From an uncultured Prevotella sp. (lineage in GTDB: Bacteria; Bacteroidota; Bacteroidia; Bacteroidales; Bacteroidaceae): a DNA stretch of 44,253 nt. The translations under genes and the position numbers were made by a program. Positions 13,861 to 23,132 of this stretch are shown here, piece after piece. Position 1 is the first letter of the stretch; each line of letters starts with the position of its first letter. The notes beneath the pieces were generated by a model. That model had not been told where the DNA came from and made no database searches. It saw only the letters and a list, made by a program, of their open reading frames with translations. The stretch spans positions 1-44,253 of the forward strand of contig CAJOEC010000074.1 in assembly GCA_905233425.1 (NCBI GenBank). Reading direction: 5' to 3'.

Positions 13861-16800
13861 ATGACACGAAAACTATTTCTTTTTCTCACTCTACTATTGG
13901 CCATGCCCCTCATGGCCGTCGAGTGGGACGAGCAAGCCTATAGGCAGATAGAGCAGAGCATTGCCGTGCCACAGACAGGCACAGGCGAGTACCCCATAAC
14001 GAAGTTCGGGGCAAAGCCCACAGCCACTGCCGCCGAGAACCAGAAAGCGATACAGAAAGCCATTGACCGCTGCTCGAAGAAGGGTGGCGGACGGGTCATC
14101 GTGCCCGCCGGACAGACGTTCCATACTGCGGCCATAGCCCTGAAGAGCCACGTGAACCTCGTCATTGAGGAGGGTGCTGTGCTCCAGTTTGTCTTCCAGC
14201 CCGAGTTGTACCCCATCGTGGAGACCTCGTGGGAGGGACTCGACTGCTACAACCTCTCGCCCTGCGTCTATGCTTTTGGCCAGACCGACATAGCCATCAC
14301 CGGCAAGGGCACCATCCACGGAGGCGGAAGCAAAGAGACGTGGTGGGCCTGGTGCGGCGCTGCCCATTTCGGCTACAAGGACGGCGGCATCAGCCAGAAG
14401 GTGGAGGCCCGCCCCCGACTGCTGCGCTGTGGCGAGGACGGCGTGCCCATGAAGGACGCGAAAGGCCAGTGGGCGAAAGAGCGCACATTCGGCCCGAAGG
14501 ACGGACTGCGCCCGCAGTTGGTGAGCTTCAGCGAGTGTCAGCGCGTGCTTCTTGAGGACATAACGCTGTTCGAATCGCCTTTCTGGGTCATCCATCCCCT
14601 GAAGTCGACCGACATCACCGTGCGCCGAGTGAAAATAATAAACGAAGGCCCCAACGGCGACGGCTGCGACCCGGAATCGTGCGACCGCGTGATTATCGAG
14701 GACTGTTTCTTCAACACCGGCGACGACTGCATAGCCATCAAGAGCGGACGCAACCGCGACGGGCGTGAGCGCAACATGCCTTCGCAGAATATCATCATCC
14801 GCCGTTGCGAGATGAAGAACGGCCACGGCGGCGTGGTCATCGGAAGCGAGATCTCAGGCGGATGCAAGAATGTCTTCGCCCACGACTGCGTGATGGACTC
14901 GCCACAATTGGACCGCGTGTTGCGCATAAAAACCAACTCGTGCCGAGGAGGAATCATCGAGAACATCTACGTGAAGGACGTCAAGGTGGGCCAGTGCGGC
15001 GAGAGCGTGCTGAAGATAAACCTCGACTATGAGCACAACGAGATATGCTGTCGTGGCAACTACCCGACCGTGCGCAACGTGCTGATGGAGAACGTCACCT
15101 GCGAAAAGTCGAAGTACGGCGTGCAGATCATTGGTCTCGAAGAGGACACCTATGTCTACGGCATCGACGTGCGCAACTGCCATTTCAACGGTGTGCAGCA
15201 GGGCAATTTCCAGAGCGGCAAGGTGCGCGACGTGCGCTTCGACAAGCTGTATATCAACGGTGGTCTGACCCTGCAGAAGAAGCCCTACAAGCACTACTCA
15301 GAGTGGATGACATACTCAGAGATGAAGCGCGTGCCCGAAAGCTATCTGCTCGACTTCTCGAAGAAGCCCAAGTGGAGCTACGTCATGGGCATCGAGCTGG
15401 AGGGTATGCTCGACACCTACCTGTGCTATGGCGGGGAGAAGATCAAGGACTACTGCCAGATGTACACCGACACAATGATTAACGAAAAGGGCGACATCCG
15501 TGGCTACAACATTCTCGACTACAACCTCGACAACATCCGCACCGGCCATTTTGTCACACGCATGTACCAGCAGTGGCCCGAGGCCAAGAACCTCCTTGCC
15601 ATGCAGACCATGATGAAGCAGTTACAGGACCAGCCGCGCACCATTGCCGACCGTGTCTATTGGCACAAGGCCATTTATGCCTACCAGGTGTGGCTCGACG
15701 GAATCTTCATGGGTCTGCCCTTCCGCGTCTTGACCGCCCCCATCACCGAGGCTGCTGATAAGACCAATAAGTCTCATAAGACCTATAAGACTTATAAGTC
15801 CTATAAGACCTATAAGACCCAGGCCATCTACGACGACGCTGTCGACCAGCTGAAGATCACCTACCAGCGCACCTTCGACCCTAAGACCGGCCTCAACCGC
15901 CACGCCTACGACGAGACGCGCAAGACCTTCTGGGCCGACAAGGAGACAGGACTCTCACAGCATTGCTGGGGCCGCGCCCAGGGATGGTACACCATGGCCC
16001 TTATCGAGGTGCTCGACGCCCTGCCCGAGGACTACAGCCGCCGTGGCGAGGTCATCGACCTGTTGCAGAAAGACCTCGACGCCATACTGAAATGGCAGGA
16101 CAAGCAGAGCGGCGTGTGGTTTCAGGTGATGGACTCGCCCGGACGTGAGGGCAACTACTTGGAAAGCACCTGCTCCGCCATGTTCACCTACGTGCTGCTG
16201 AAGGCCTACCGCAAAGGCTTCGTCGGCACGAAATACCGCGACGCAGGAATTCGCGCCTACCGTGGCATCATCAATAATTTCATCCGCGTGAACGACGACG
16301 AGACAATCTCGCTGACCAACTGCTGCTCGGTGGCCGGCCTCGGCCCTGCCGCCACACCCGAGGTGGAGGCCGCGCTGAATAAGGTGAACCCCAACGGTAC
16401 GGTGAAGGAGAACAAGCGGCGCGACGGCAGCTATGCCTACTACCTCTCCGAACCCATCCGTGACAACGACGCCAAGGGTCTCGGCCCGTTCATCTGGGCT
16501 TCGCTCGAGATGGAGCAGATGGGCTTCGACACGGAGAACGTCATGCAACCCATAGACCGCCAGGCTGTCGTCTCGCGCAACAATCCCGTCATCACCGAGG
16601 CCGACCCGTTGGCCTCGCTCACCGTCGGCAACGGCCATTTCGCCACCACGGTCGACGTGACGGGTATGCAGTCGTTCCCTTTTGAGTATAGGGGTGGTGT
16701 CCCCCTGACAGCCATGTCCGACTGGGGGTGGCATAAGTTCGAAAACACCGAGGGGCTGACACCCTCCGACAGCGAGAAGTCTTTCGACATGGGTCACGGA

Positions 16801-19056
16801 CATCCTGAGGTCTATGCCATCGAGTACAAGGCTGAGAGAGGTGACCCCGCCCGCAATGTGGCCGCCACAGAGTATTTCCGGGTGAACCCGCATAGGCTTA
16901 ACCTGGGGGTTATAGGGTTGGCGATTAATGGGAGTGATGGGACTAATGGGACTAATAGGACTAATGAGACCTATAAGACCTATAAGACCTATGGGACCTA
17001 TAAGACCTATGGGACTTATGGCGCTGATGGGACTTATGAGTCAAAGCAGATTCCCCTTTCTGCTCTTACCGAGATACGGCAGGAGCTGAAACTTTATGAC
17101 GGGGTCATTGAGTCGCACTTCGCGGTCGGCGGTTCTCCTGTCGATGTCACAACAGCCGCCATCCAGGATCGCGATGCCGTGGTCTACAGGATAAAGTCGC
17201 CGATGCTGAAGGACGGTCGTGCCCGCGTCGCCATCCGTTTCCCTTATCCCACGGGCAATCATGCCGACGATGCCGCCGACTGGACGAAGCCCGACCGCCA
17301 CACTTCGGTCGTGGTCGGCGGTTTGCCCGCCGACACCCACTACGCCGACGCCCACTACGCCGTCATCGAGCACCGCCTCGACAGCACCGTCTACTATCTC
17401 ACGCTCCGCTGGCAGGGCGAAGCCACCCTAACCGAGGCGGCTCCCCACGAGTTCTATCTCAGCACCACCGACCCCGTCCTGACTTTCGAGGCAGAATATA
17501 GCCCCACCCCCGACCCCTCCCGCGGGGGGGAGGGGAGTATATACTCTCAAGGACAGAAAACGGATAGTGGGCAGACACAAAAGGTGACCACTCCCCTCCC
17601 CCCTGCGGGAGGGGTCGGGGGAGAGGCTCCTTTCTATTACGAACAGTCGCTGAAGGCCATCATCCGTGCCTGGAACCACTGGTGGCAACAGGGAGCCATC
17701 GTCGATTTCGGCCAGTGCACCGACCCTCGCGCCCGTGAACTGGAACGCCGTGTCGTCCTCTCGCAGTATCTCACTCAGGTAAACTGCGCCAACAGCCTGC
17801 CGCCACAGGAAACTGGCCTCACCTACAACTCCTGGTTTGGTCGGCCGCACTTGGAGATGGCGTGGTGGCATCTTGTCGACTTCGCCCTCTGGAACCGTCC
17901 GCAGACCGTCGCCACCGTCATGGACTGGTACAACCGCGTGGCCTATCCCGTGGCCCGTCAGATAGCCCAGCGCCAAGGCTTCAAGGGTGTGCGCTGGATG
18001 AAGATGACCGACCCCTGGGCCGGCGAGGCTCCGTCGAACACCGGCTCGTTCCTCATTTGGCAGCAGCCACATTATATATATATGGCAGAGGAAATGTACC
18101 GCGCCAAGCCCACCGCCGAGACGTTGAAGAAATACGCCGAACAGGTCGAGGCCACAGCTGAGTTTATGGCCGACTTCGCCTCTTCCTGTCCTGTAAACGA
18201 TGGCAATGCCGCCGTCTGTTCCCTCTTCGGTGCCACCTCCATGCAGGAGTGCATGACAAAGGACATCAGCTACGACCACCCCTTCGAGCTGGCCTACTGG
18301 AACTATGGGCTCTCTGTTGCCCAGAAGTGGCGCGAGCGTCAGGGGCTGCCTCGCCATGCTGAGTGGGACGACATCATCGCCAATCTCGCGCCCCTGCCCA
18401 TGGTCGACAGCGTCTACACAGCCGGCCAGCCCAAGGGCAAGACCGACGGGTTGGAAGCCTTCGACCCCTTCGATACAGCCCCCCTTTCACCCTCCGAAGC
18501 CCCCCTTTCGTCCCCCGAGGGGGACACGATACCTTCTGCCTCAGAAAGTATAGAAGCCCCCTCGGGGGCCGTAGGGGGGGCTTTTCCCTCGGGGACTGTA
18601 GGGGTGGCATACGAATCCTTCGCCGAGAAGACCCGCAACGACCATCCAGCCGTACTCGGTTCATTCGGCATTCTGCCCTCCACCGGCCAGGCCCATTGGT
18701 GGCATTACGTGCCCGCCCTGCGCACCCTCGACTGGGTGATGGACAACTGGAACTGGCAGACAACCTGGGGCTGGGACTACGGCATGACCGCCATGGCCGC
18801 CGCCCGTCTGGGCCAGCCGGAGACCGTCCTGAAGGCTCTGCTTATCGACACGCAGAAAAACACATACTTGAAAAACGGCCATAATTTCCAGACCTCCGAC
18901 CGTCTGCGCATCTACCTGCCCGGCAACGGTGCCCTGCTGACGGCCATTGCCATGATGTGTGCCGGATGGGACGGCTGCACCATGCCCTGCAACCCCGGTT
19001 TCCCGCAGGACGGACGGTGGAACGTCCGCTGGGAAGGCCTGCAACGAATGCAGTAA
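13861..19056 (+). CDS. Multidomain pectinase: GH28 + GH105 + C-terminal six-hairpin-like domain
   Basis: 1731 aa, exported (signal 1-19). Residues 40-490 are a GH28 beta-helix with the polygalacturonase catalytic set: Asp267 (NGDG), Asp288/Asp289 (TGDDCIAIKSG), His322 (GHGG), Arg355/Lys357 (RIK). Residues about 500-895 are GH105 (unsaturated rhamnogalacturonyl hydrolase): VYWHKAIYAYQVWLDGIFMG and HCWGRAQGWYTMAL. Residues about 905-1731 (SLTVGNGHFATTVDVTGMQS; MKMTDPWAGEAPSNTGSFLI) resemble alpha/alpha-barrel glycosidases; the family is not recognised. It probably trims rhamnogalacturonan or pectin oligosaccharides in the periplasm or at the surface. Insertions: two 9-bp tandem arrays (TYK and TYG repeats), P1 at about 1215-1256, P4 at about 1443 and P2 at about 1540-1582, all in frame. 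Such three-domain fusions are unusual. It stands alone, without a SusC/SusD pair nearby. Confidence 0.9.
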   Translation: MTRKLFLFLTLLLAMPLMAVEWDEQAYRQIEQSIAVPQTGTGEYPITKFGAKPTATAAENQKAIQKAIDRCSKKGGGRVIVPAGQTFHTAAIALKSHVNLVIEEGAVLQFVFQPELYPIVETSWEGLDCYNLSPCVYAFGQTDIAITGKGTIHGGGSKETWWAWCGAAHFGYKDGGISQKVEARPRLLRCGEDGVPMKDAKGQWAKERTFGPKDGLRPQLVSFSECQRVLLEDITLFESPFWVIHPLKSTDITVRRVKIINEGPNGDGCDPESCDRVIIEDCFFNTGDDCIAIKSGRNRDGRERNMPSQNIIIRRCEMKNGHGGVVIGSEISGGCKNVFAHDCVMDSPQLDRVLRIKTNSCRGGIIENIYVKDVKVGQCGESVLKINLDYEHNEICCRGNYPTVRNVLMENVTCEKSKYGVQIIGLEEDTYVYGIDVRNCHFNGVQQGNFQSGKVRDVRFDKLYINGGLTLQKKPYKHYSEWMTYSEMKRVPESYLLDFSKKPKWSYVMGIELEGMLDTYLCYGGEKIKDYCQMYTDTMINEKGDIRGYNILDYNLDNIRTGHFVTRMYQQWPEAKNLLAMQTMMKQLQDQPRTIADRVYWHKAIYAYQVWLDGIFMGLPFRVLTAPITEAADKTNKSHKTYKTYKSYKTYKTQAIYDDAVDQLKITYQRTFDPKTGLNRHAYDETRKTFWADKETGLSQHCWGRAQGWYTMALIEVLDALPEDYSRRGEVIDLLQKDLDAILKWQDKQSGVWFQVMDSPGREGNYLESTCSAMFTYVLLKAYRKGFVGTKYRDAGIRAYRGIINNFIRVNDDETISLTNCCSVAGLGPAATPEVEAALNKVNPNGTVKENKRRDGSYAYYLSEPIRDNDAKGLGPFIWASLEMEQMGFDTENVMQPIDRQAVVSRNNPVITEADPLASLTVGNGHFATTVDVTGMQSFPFEYRGGVPLTAMSDWGWHKFENTEGLTPSDSEKSFDMGHGHPEVYAIEYKAERGDPARNVAATEYFRVNPHRLNLGVIGLAINGSDGTNGTNRTNETYKTYKTYGTYKTYGTYGADGTYESKQIPLSALTEIRQELKLYDGVIESHFAVGGSPVDVTTAAIQDRDAVVYRIKSPMLKDGRARVAIRFPYPTGNHADDAADWTKPDRHTSVVVGGLPADTHYADAHYAVIEHRLDSTVYYLTLRWQGEATLTEAAPHEFYLSTTDPVLTFEAEYSPTPDPSRGGEGSIYSQGQKTDSGQTQKVTTPLPPAGGVGGEAPFYYEQSLKAIIRAWNHWWQQGAIVDFGQCTDPRARELERRVVLSQYLTQVNCANSLPPQETGLTYNSWFGRPHLEMAWWHLVDFALWNRPQTVATVMDWYNRVAYPVARQIAQRQGFKGVRWMKMTDPWAGEAPSNTGSFLIWQQPHYIYMAEEMYRAKPTAETLKKYAEQVEATAEFMADFASSCPVNDGNAAVCSLFGATSMQECMTKDISYDHPFELAYWNYGLSVAQKWRERQGLPRHAEWDDIIANLAPLPMVDSVYTAGQPKGKTDGLEAFDPFDTAPLSPSEAPLSSPEGDTIPSASESIEAPSGAVGGAFPSGTVGVAYESFAEKTRNDHPAVLGSFGILPSTGQAHWWHYVPALRTLDWVMDNWNWQTTWGWDYGMTAMAAARLGQPETVLKALLIDTQKNTYLKNGHNFQTSDRLRIYLPGNGALLTAIAMMCAGWDGCTMPCNPGFPQDGRWNVRWEGLQRMQ
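15760..15819. repeat. 9-bp tandem repeat inside the pectinase, array 1
   Basis: Units aagacctat, aagtcctat and similar encode KTY/KSY tripeptides (KTNKSHKTYKTYKSYKTYKT). It lies in the GH105 domain just after GLPFRVLTAPITEAAD, probably in a surface loop. Confidence 0.85.
16931..17038. repeat. 9-bp tandem repeat inside the pectinase, array 2 (12 units)
   Basis: Units drift from ggactaatg (encoding TNG) to agacctata (encoding TYK) and ggacttatg (encoding TYG) along the array, so two repeat words have merged. It lies in the C-terminal domain. Confidence 0.87.
17503..17628. repeat. P1 palindromic element inside the pectinase
   Basis: The arms cccgacccctcccgcggggg and ctgcgggaggggtcggggga flank a spacer nearly identical to the one in HK1. 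It encodes GSIYSQGQKTDSGQTQKVTT in the same frame as HK1. Confidence 0.87.
18187..18222. repeat. P4 short element inside the pectinase
   Basis: The sequence tcctgtaaacgatggcaatg... is related to the copies at 30813, 32671 and 42521. It encodes CPVNDGNAAVCS, close to CPVDCGNAAVNR in PurL. Confidence 0.6.
18478..18607. repeat. P2 palindromic element inside the pectinase
   Basis: Built from cctccgaagcccccctttc and complementary blocks around cccccgaggggg. It encodes APLSPSEAPLSSPEGD and then IEAPSGAVGGA, nearly the same peptide as in PurL and in the same frame. Confidence 0.87.
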
Positions 19057-19066
19057 GACTTTTTCT

Positions 19067-19117
19067 TTTAACCACGAATTACACGAATTTCACGAATTAT
19101 TTCGTGCTGCGGTTAAA
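19067..19117. repeat. CGAATT-type repeat in a hairpin
   Basis: tttaacc and ggttaaa form the outer arms; the inside contains cacgaatt three times at about 10-bp spacing. It is related to 28909-28965. It sits just after the pectinase stop and could end transcription only weakly. Confidence 0.65.
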
Positions 19118-19128
19118 AGTCTATGCAG

Positions 19129-19337
19129 GGAAAGCCCTGAAGGGGCAATGAGCAGTCAGCCCAGGGCAGCGCCCTGGGTAGGCATGAGTACACAGCCCCC
19201 GCCCTGTAGGGGCAAAAGAATGAGTAGGAGGCGTCGCCTCCGTTCAAGGCTTTTGCCCTTTCAGGGCGACGATAGCCCTGTCATTATACCCAGGGCGTTG
19301 CCCTGGGCTGATTGCTTGCTGGCCTTTCAGGCCGTTC
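19129..19337. repeat. REP/MITE-like palindromic element, copy B
   Basis: It shares with copy A (3149-3432) the blocks cccagggc-gccctggg, aggaggcgtcgcctcc and ggcctttcaggcc. Its central block is in the opposite orientation to copy A. With its neighbours it fills the gene-free stretch 19057-19601. Confidence 0.75.
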
Positions 19338-19416
19338 TGCGGAAACATACGATACTTTCAGGCCGTTCTGCGGAAACATACGATACTTTCAGGCCGTTCT
19401 GCGGAAACATACGATA
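19324..19416. repeat. 31-bp tandem repeat, three identical units
   Basis: The unit ctttcaggccgttctgcgg plus aaacatacgata is repeated three times without a gap or mismatch (19324-19354, 19355-19385, 19386-19416). It overlaps the end of REP copy B, so the end of that element has been amplified. Confidence 0.92.
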
Positions 19417-19445
19417 AGCACCTCTTTGTACCAACTAATTTTGTT

Positions 19446-19590
19446 AGGTGATTTCTATTAATCTAATTAAATGGTGCGCAGCCGCTCCCCTCCCCTCAAG
19501 GGGAGGGGCTGGGGGTGGGGTCTGTAACTACTTGTCTGCTAAAAGGGAGGGGAAAGGCTGCGCGTAGTTTTGCAATTTGTAGAACATACC
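19446..19590 (+). repeat. 145-bp dispersed repeat carrying a promoter-like end, copy 1
   Basis: It is homologous to 26670-26806: both start aggtgatttctattaatc, contain gcgcagcc...ggctgcgc arms around P1-like arms, and end with tgcaattt(g/a)tagaacatacc. This copy ends with TAGTTTTG, a good -7 box, but no plus-strand gene follows; the next gene is convergent. Confidence 0.8.
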
Positions 19591-19601
19591 GTTACTATTA
19601 C

Positions 19602-20975
19602 TTAGGGCTTTGTGCCGGTATAGAAATCGGTTATGTCGATGATGGCTTTTGTGCATACTGGGCAGAAAAGCTCCACCTCGTTGATTTTCATGCGGCATTC
19701 CTGGGCAGGGCGGTAGACCCCTTTCGTCTGGTATCCGCCCCCCTCGAACACGCCTACCCGTTGTGTCGCCTCGTTGAGTCTGCGGCGGTCATCGTCGCCT
19801 TGGATTTTCCTGTAGTCGGGCACCGATGCGTCGGGCGGTGTCGGTATTGCCGTTCCTTTCGCCACCATGTCGGCCCATTTACTCTTGAAGTCGTGCAGCG
19901 TGGTGAGGTTCGGCTCCCATGGTTCGGTGTCGGCAGGGTACATCGTCTCCGGGTCGTCGCCATAGGCATATTCATCGCCCAGTCCGCCATATCCGTGGCC
20001 GAACTCGTGGACCAGTACCTCCCGGAACGTTGAATGGTCGCTGGTGGTCACCGTCAGCTGGTTGTATATTCCCCCGCCGCCGTAGGTGTCGCTGTTCACA
20101 AGCACTATGACATGCTCGAAGGGGATGCCACACAGCAGGTTGAATATGCGGTGCATGTCCTGCGACATGAGGTAGCGGTTGCTGTAGAACGTGTCGTAGT
20201 GTGTCTGTGCCGTTGTGTTGCGCCACTGCCCCTGATGGGGGACGCTGGGGCCGCTTTCCTCCGACGGACATGCCACGGCTATCACATTGAATCTGTCTTT
20301 CAGGCTGGTGAACGGCTCGTGGGCGAAGATGGCGTCGGCGACGCGCTGGCAGTCGTGGTAGAACTTGCCCATCTCCATCTGCGTGTAGCCCTCGGCCACA
20401 ATGGCCAGGTCAATGCAACCGGTGATGTCAGCCTCGCCGTCGCCCTTAGAGTCTTTTTGGCCTGCAGCCTTGCCTTTCCATATATAATGGTGCGGGATGT
20501 TGCTTTTGCCTTGCAACCTTATGAGAATGTCGTCGGGGGCAAGTGTGTGGGTCATGGTCGCCGTAGGCTTCCCGTGGAAGTCGAACAGCGTCACGCAGAT
20601 GTCGACAGGCCGTAGTGGCAAGGGCACGTTGAAGCTCGTCTGGAACGCACGGTCTGTGTGGCGTGCCTCCTCGGTGGCCACCCACTCCTGGAACAGAGTT
20701 GAGAACGAGTGCACGTAGAGCGTCTCGCCCGTCTCGTGGTCTTTTACGGCTATCTGTCCGTTGCCTCTCAGGAATGTCTCTGCGAGACGAGCCTTGCGCC
20801 CGGCCCACCGTGGCGACTTGGCGGCCTGTTGGAAGAAGATGTGCTGCTGGGTGTTGTTCCCCGCGAATACATAGTCCAAGCGCAGGGTGCTGTCGGCAAA
20901 CCATTTGTCGTATTGCTGGGCCATGGCCAATAGGGGCAGGAGCAGCAGAGCCAGTGTAATTGTTGTTCGTGTCAT
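19602..20975 (-). CDS. Secreted M64 family metallopeptidase (IgA peptidase M64)
   Basis: 457 aa with a signal peptide (MTRTTITLALLLLPLLAMAQ). The zinc site is HEFGH (His323, Glu324, His327) in VHEFGHGYGGLGDEYAYG, with the third ligand probably in GDEY. The N-terminal domain (VHSFSTLFQEWVATEEA) and the core (LAIVAEGYTQMEMGKFYHDC) match the Peptidase_M64 family known from Bacteroides; the type member cleaves IgA, but most members have no known substrate. The start at 20975 is preferred because it begins the signal peptide and follows a TAACTTTG box; the frame is open to 21065. It is convergent with the pectinase and transcribed alone. Confidence 0.9.
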   Translation of the reverse strand: MTRTTITLALLLLPLLAMAQQYDKWFADSTLRLDYVFAGNNTQQHIFFQQAAKSPRWAGRKARLAETFLRGNGQIAVKDHETGETLYVHSFSTLFQEWVATEEARHTDRAFQTSFNVPLPLRPVDICVTLFDFHGKPTATMTHTLAPDDILIRLQGKSNIPHHYIWKGKAAGQKDSKGDGEADITGCIDLAIVAEGYTQMEMGKFYHDCQRVADAIFAHEPFTSLKDRFNVIAVACPSEESGPSVPHQGQWRNTTAQTHYDTFYSNRYLMSQDMHRIFNLLCGIPFEHVIVLVNSDTYGGGGIYNQLTVTTSDHSTFREVLVHEFGHGYGGLGDEYAYGDDPETMYPADTEPWEPNLTTLHDFKSKWADMVAKGTAIPTPPDASVPDYRKIQGDDDRRRLNEATQRVGVFEGGGYQTKGVYRPAQECRMKINEVELFCPVCTKAIIDITDFYTGTKP

Positions 20976-21001
20976 AGCAGTGGTTATGGGGTTATTGGTT
21001 G

Positions 21002-21009
21002 CAAAGTTA
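21002..21009 (-). promoter_or_regulatory. -7 promoter box for the M64 peptidase
   Basis: TAACTTTG on the minus strand, about 27 bp before the chosen ATG. It supports the start at 20975 over the longer frame. Confidence 0.6.
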
Positions 21010-21122
21010 CGAACAATCTGGCAAACGGCCAAATTATTCTCATGCTTTTTCTCCTGCACCGACACGGCACCCCCGTTTGACAGGGTCTGGGGGGCCGAAA
21101 TCAGCCCCCCTGGGACGTCTTA

Positions 21123-21191
21123 GAGTTCGCCCGGCGCGAACTCCGAGTTCGCACGGCGCGGACTGACAGTTCGCCCGGCGCGAACTTTTTG
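21123..21191. repeat. Three tandem hairpin units (agttcgc...gcgaact)
   Basis: gagttcgcccggcgcgaactc (21123-21143), a variant (21145-21164) and agttcgcccggcgcgaact (21168-21186) followed by five T. Each can fold; the last looks like a plus-strand terminator. It lies in the divergent M64/sppA gap, which otherwise holds only the two promoters and a cccccc/gggggg stem at 21090-21110. Confidence 0.75.
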
Positions 21192-21284
21192 GCGTCTCAG
21201 AGGCGGTTTTGACAGAGAGTCACCTCCCGTGGCAGTTTTTTCACAAAATAATTTAAAATATATACGAGGTATGAAAATAAATCG

Positions 21285-21292
21285 TAACTTTG
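21285..21292 (+). promoter_or_regulatory. -7 promoter box for sppA
   Basis: TAACTTTG, 43 bp before the sppA ATG, in an AT-rich stretch. Confidence 0.65.
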
Positions 21293-21335
21293 CCGATAAA
21301 TTGCATTAATTCATCTTTTTTATTCAGACACAGAC

Positions 21336-23132
21336 ATGAAAGATTTCTTCAAGTATGTACTTGCCACCATCTGTGGCATAGTGATCCTCGGCATCGTTGC
21401 CGGTATCTTCTTTATGATTTCCATTGCCGGCATCGTGGCCAGCGGTAGTGCGACGACAAAGGTGAAGGACAACTCGGTGCTGGTGATAAAGCTCGACGGC
21501 GTGGTCGACGAGAGGGCCGATGAGGCCAATCCGCTATACGAGCTTCTGGGCGAGGCCGACATGTCGCAAATGGGACTCGACGAAATCGTCAGCGCCATTC
21601 GCAAGGCCAAGGACAACGAGAACATCAAGGGCATATACATAGAGGGCGGCGCCACATCCTACGACGGACCGGCAACGGCACAGCAGATGCGCGACGCGCT
21701 GGAGGACTTCCGCTCAAGCGGCAAGTGGGTCATTGCCTACGCCGACGAGTATATGCAGGGTTCTTACTACGTCTGCTCGGTGGCCGACTCGGTGTTCCTC
21801 AACAAGACGGGAATGATTGACTTCAGGGGACTGGGAGGCAAGAACTACTACCTGACCGGACTCTACGAGAAAATAGGCGTGCGCTACCAGTGCACCCGCG
21901 TGGGAAAATACAAGAGCGCAGTGGAGAGCGTCACCCGCAAGGACATGAGCGAGAACGACCGCGAGCAGCGCATGGCTTATCTGCAGGCCATCTGGGGCAA
22001 CATGGTGGAGTCGATAGCCAAGAGCCGCGGCGTGACGGCAGAGCAGCTCAACCAGCTGGCCGACGACAGCATCATGGTCTTTGCCAGCGTCGACGACTAC
22101 AAGACTGCCGGACTCATCGACGGCGCGTTCTTCCCCGACGAGATAAAAAATGTCATCAAGGGCAAGCTGGGACTCGGCGAAAAGGACGAGATAAACCAGC
22201 TGACGCTCAAGGACATGGCCAACGTCAAGGACAACAAGAAGAACAAAGGCGACAAGATTGCCATCTACTATGCCTACGGTGAAATCATCGACGAGATGTC
22301 GAGCGCCTTCTCCACCGAGCACGCCATCATAGGCAGCAAGACGGTGGAAGACCTGAACAAGCTGGCCAAGGACGACGACGTGAAGGCCGTGGTGATGCGC
22401 GTGAACTCGCCGGGCGGCAGCGCTGTGGCTTCGGAGCAGATATGGCACGCGCTGAAACAGCTGAAGGAGAAGAAGCCCATCGTCGTTTCCATGGGCGGAT
22501 ATGCCGCTTCGGGAGGCTACATGATCAGCGCTCCGGCAAGCTACATCGTGGCCGAGCCGACCACCATAACAGGCTCGATAGGCATCTTCGGACTGGTTCC
22601 CAACATGAGCGAACTCGTGACCGACAAGTTAGGAGTGACGTGGGACGGAGTGTCTACAAACAAGCACGGCGACTATGAGACAAACCTCATATTCTCAAAG
22701 GACAACGCCGAGGAGTTAAGCCAGATGCAGACCTACGTGGACCGTGGCTATGAGACGTTCCTCAACATCGTGGCCGACGGACGCGGAATGACTCGCGACG
22801 AGGTGCACGAGATTGCACAGGGCCGTGTGTGGGTGGCCTCCGACGCTCTGCCCATAAAGCTGGTCGACCAGTTGGGCTCGATGGACGACGCTGTGAAGAA
22901 GGCCGCAGAACTGGCCGGAATCAGCGGCGAGTACTACACATCTGACTATCCCGCAAAGACCAGTTGGATCGACAACCTCCTCTCTTCGACCGAAGATAAG
23001 AAGGGAACATACATCGACGAGCAGCTGAAGCAGACACTCGGACAGCTCTACGAGCCAATCATGCAGGCAAGAAAAGACTGCCAGCGCAACCGTCTGCAGG
23101 CAAGGTTCCCATATAGGATTGAATTAAGATGA
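21336..23132 (+). CDS. sppA: Signal peptide peptidase SppA, long (67K) type
   Basis: 598 aa, anchored by one N-terminal membrane helix (residues 8-36). SppA degrades cleaved signal peptides in the membrane with a Ser/Lys dyad. Both residues are visible: the general base Lys193 in GKYKSAVE and nucleophile Ser392 in MGGYAASGGYM. The two tandem peptidase S49 domains give the length typical for the double-domain form. The usual C-terminus (QARFPYRIELR) is complete. The stop codon overlaps the start of a 47-aa ORF by 4 bp. lpxK, nucleoside phosphorylase and thiL follow, an order I associate with Bacteroidales. Confidence 0.95.
   Translation: MKDFFKYVLATICGIVILGIVAGIFFMISIAGIVASGSATTKVKDNSVLVIKLDGVVDERADEANPLYELLGEADMSQMGLDEIVSAIRKAKDNENIKGIYIEGGATSYDGPATAQQMRDALEDFRSSGKWVIAYADEYMQGSYYVCSVADSVFLNKTGMIDFRGLGGKNYYLTGLYEKIGVRYQCTRVGKYKSAVESVTRKDMSENDREQRMAYLQAIWGNMVESIAKSRGVTAEQLNQLADDSIMVFASVDDYKTAGLIDGAFFPDEIKNVIKGKLGLGEKDEINQLTLKDMANVKDNKKNKGDKIAIYYAYGEIIDEMSSAFSTEHAIIGSKTVEDLNKLAKDDDVKAVVMRVNSPGGSAVASEQIWHALKQLKEKKPIVVSMGGYAASGGYMISAPASYIVAEPTTITGSIGIFGLVPNMSELVTDKLGVTWDGVSTNKHGDYETNLIFSKDNAEELSQMQTYVDRGYETFLNIVADGRGMTRDEVHEIAQGRVWVASDALPIKLVDQLGSMDDAVKKAAELAGISGEYYTSDYPAKTSWIDNLLSSTEDKKGTYIDEQLKQTLGQLYEPIMQARKDCQRNRLQARFPYRIELR

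Noticed and set aside
19324..19416. 31-bp repeats as a CRISPR array
   Set aside because: The units are directly adjacent without spacers, and no cas gene is near.
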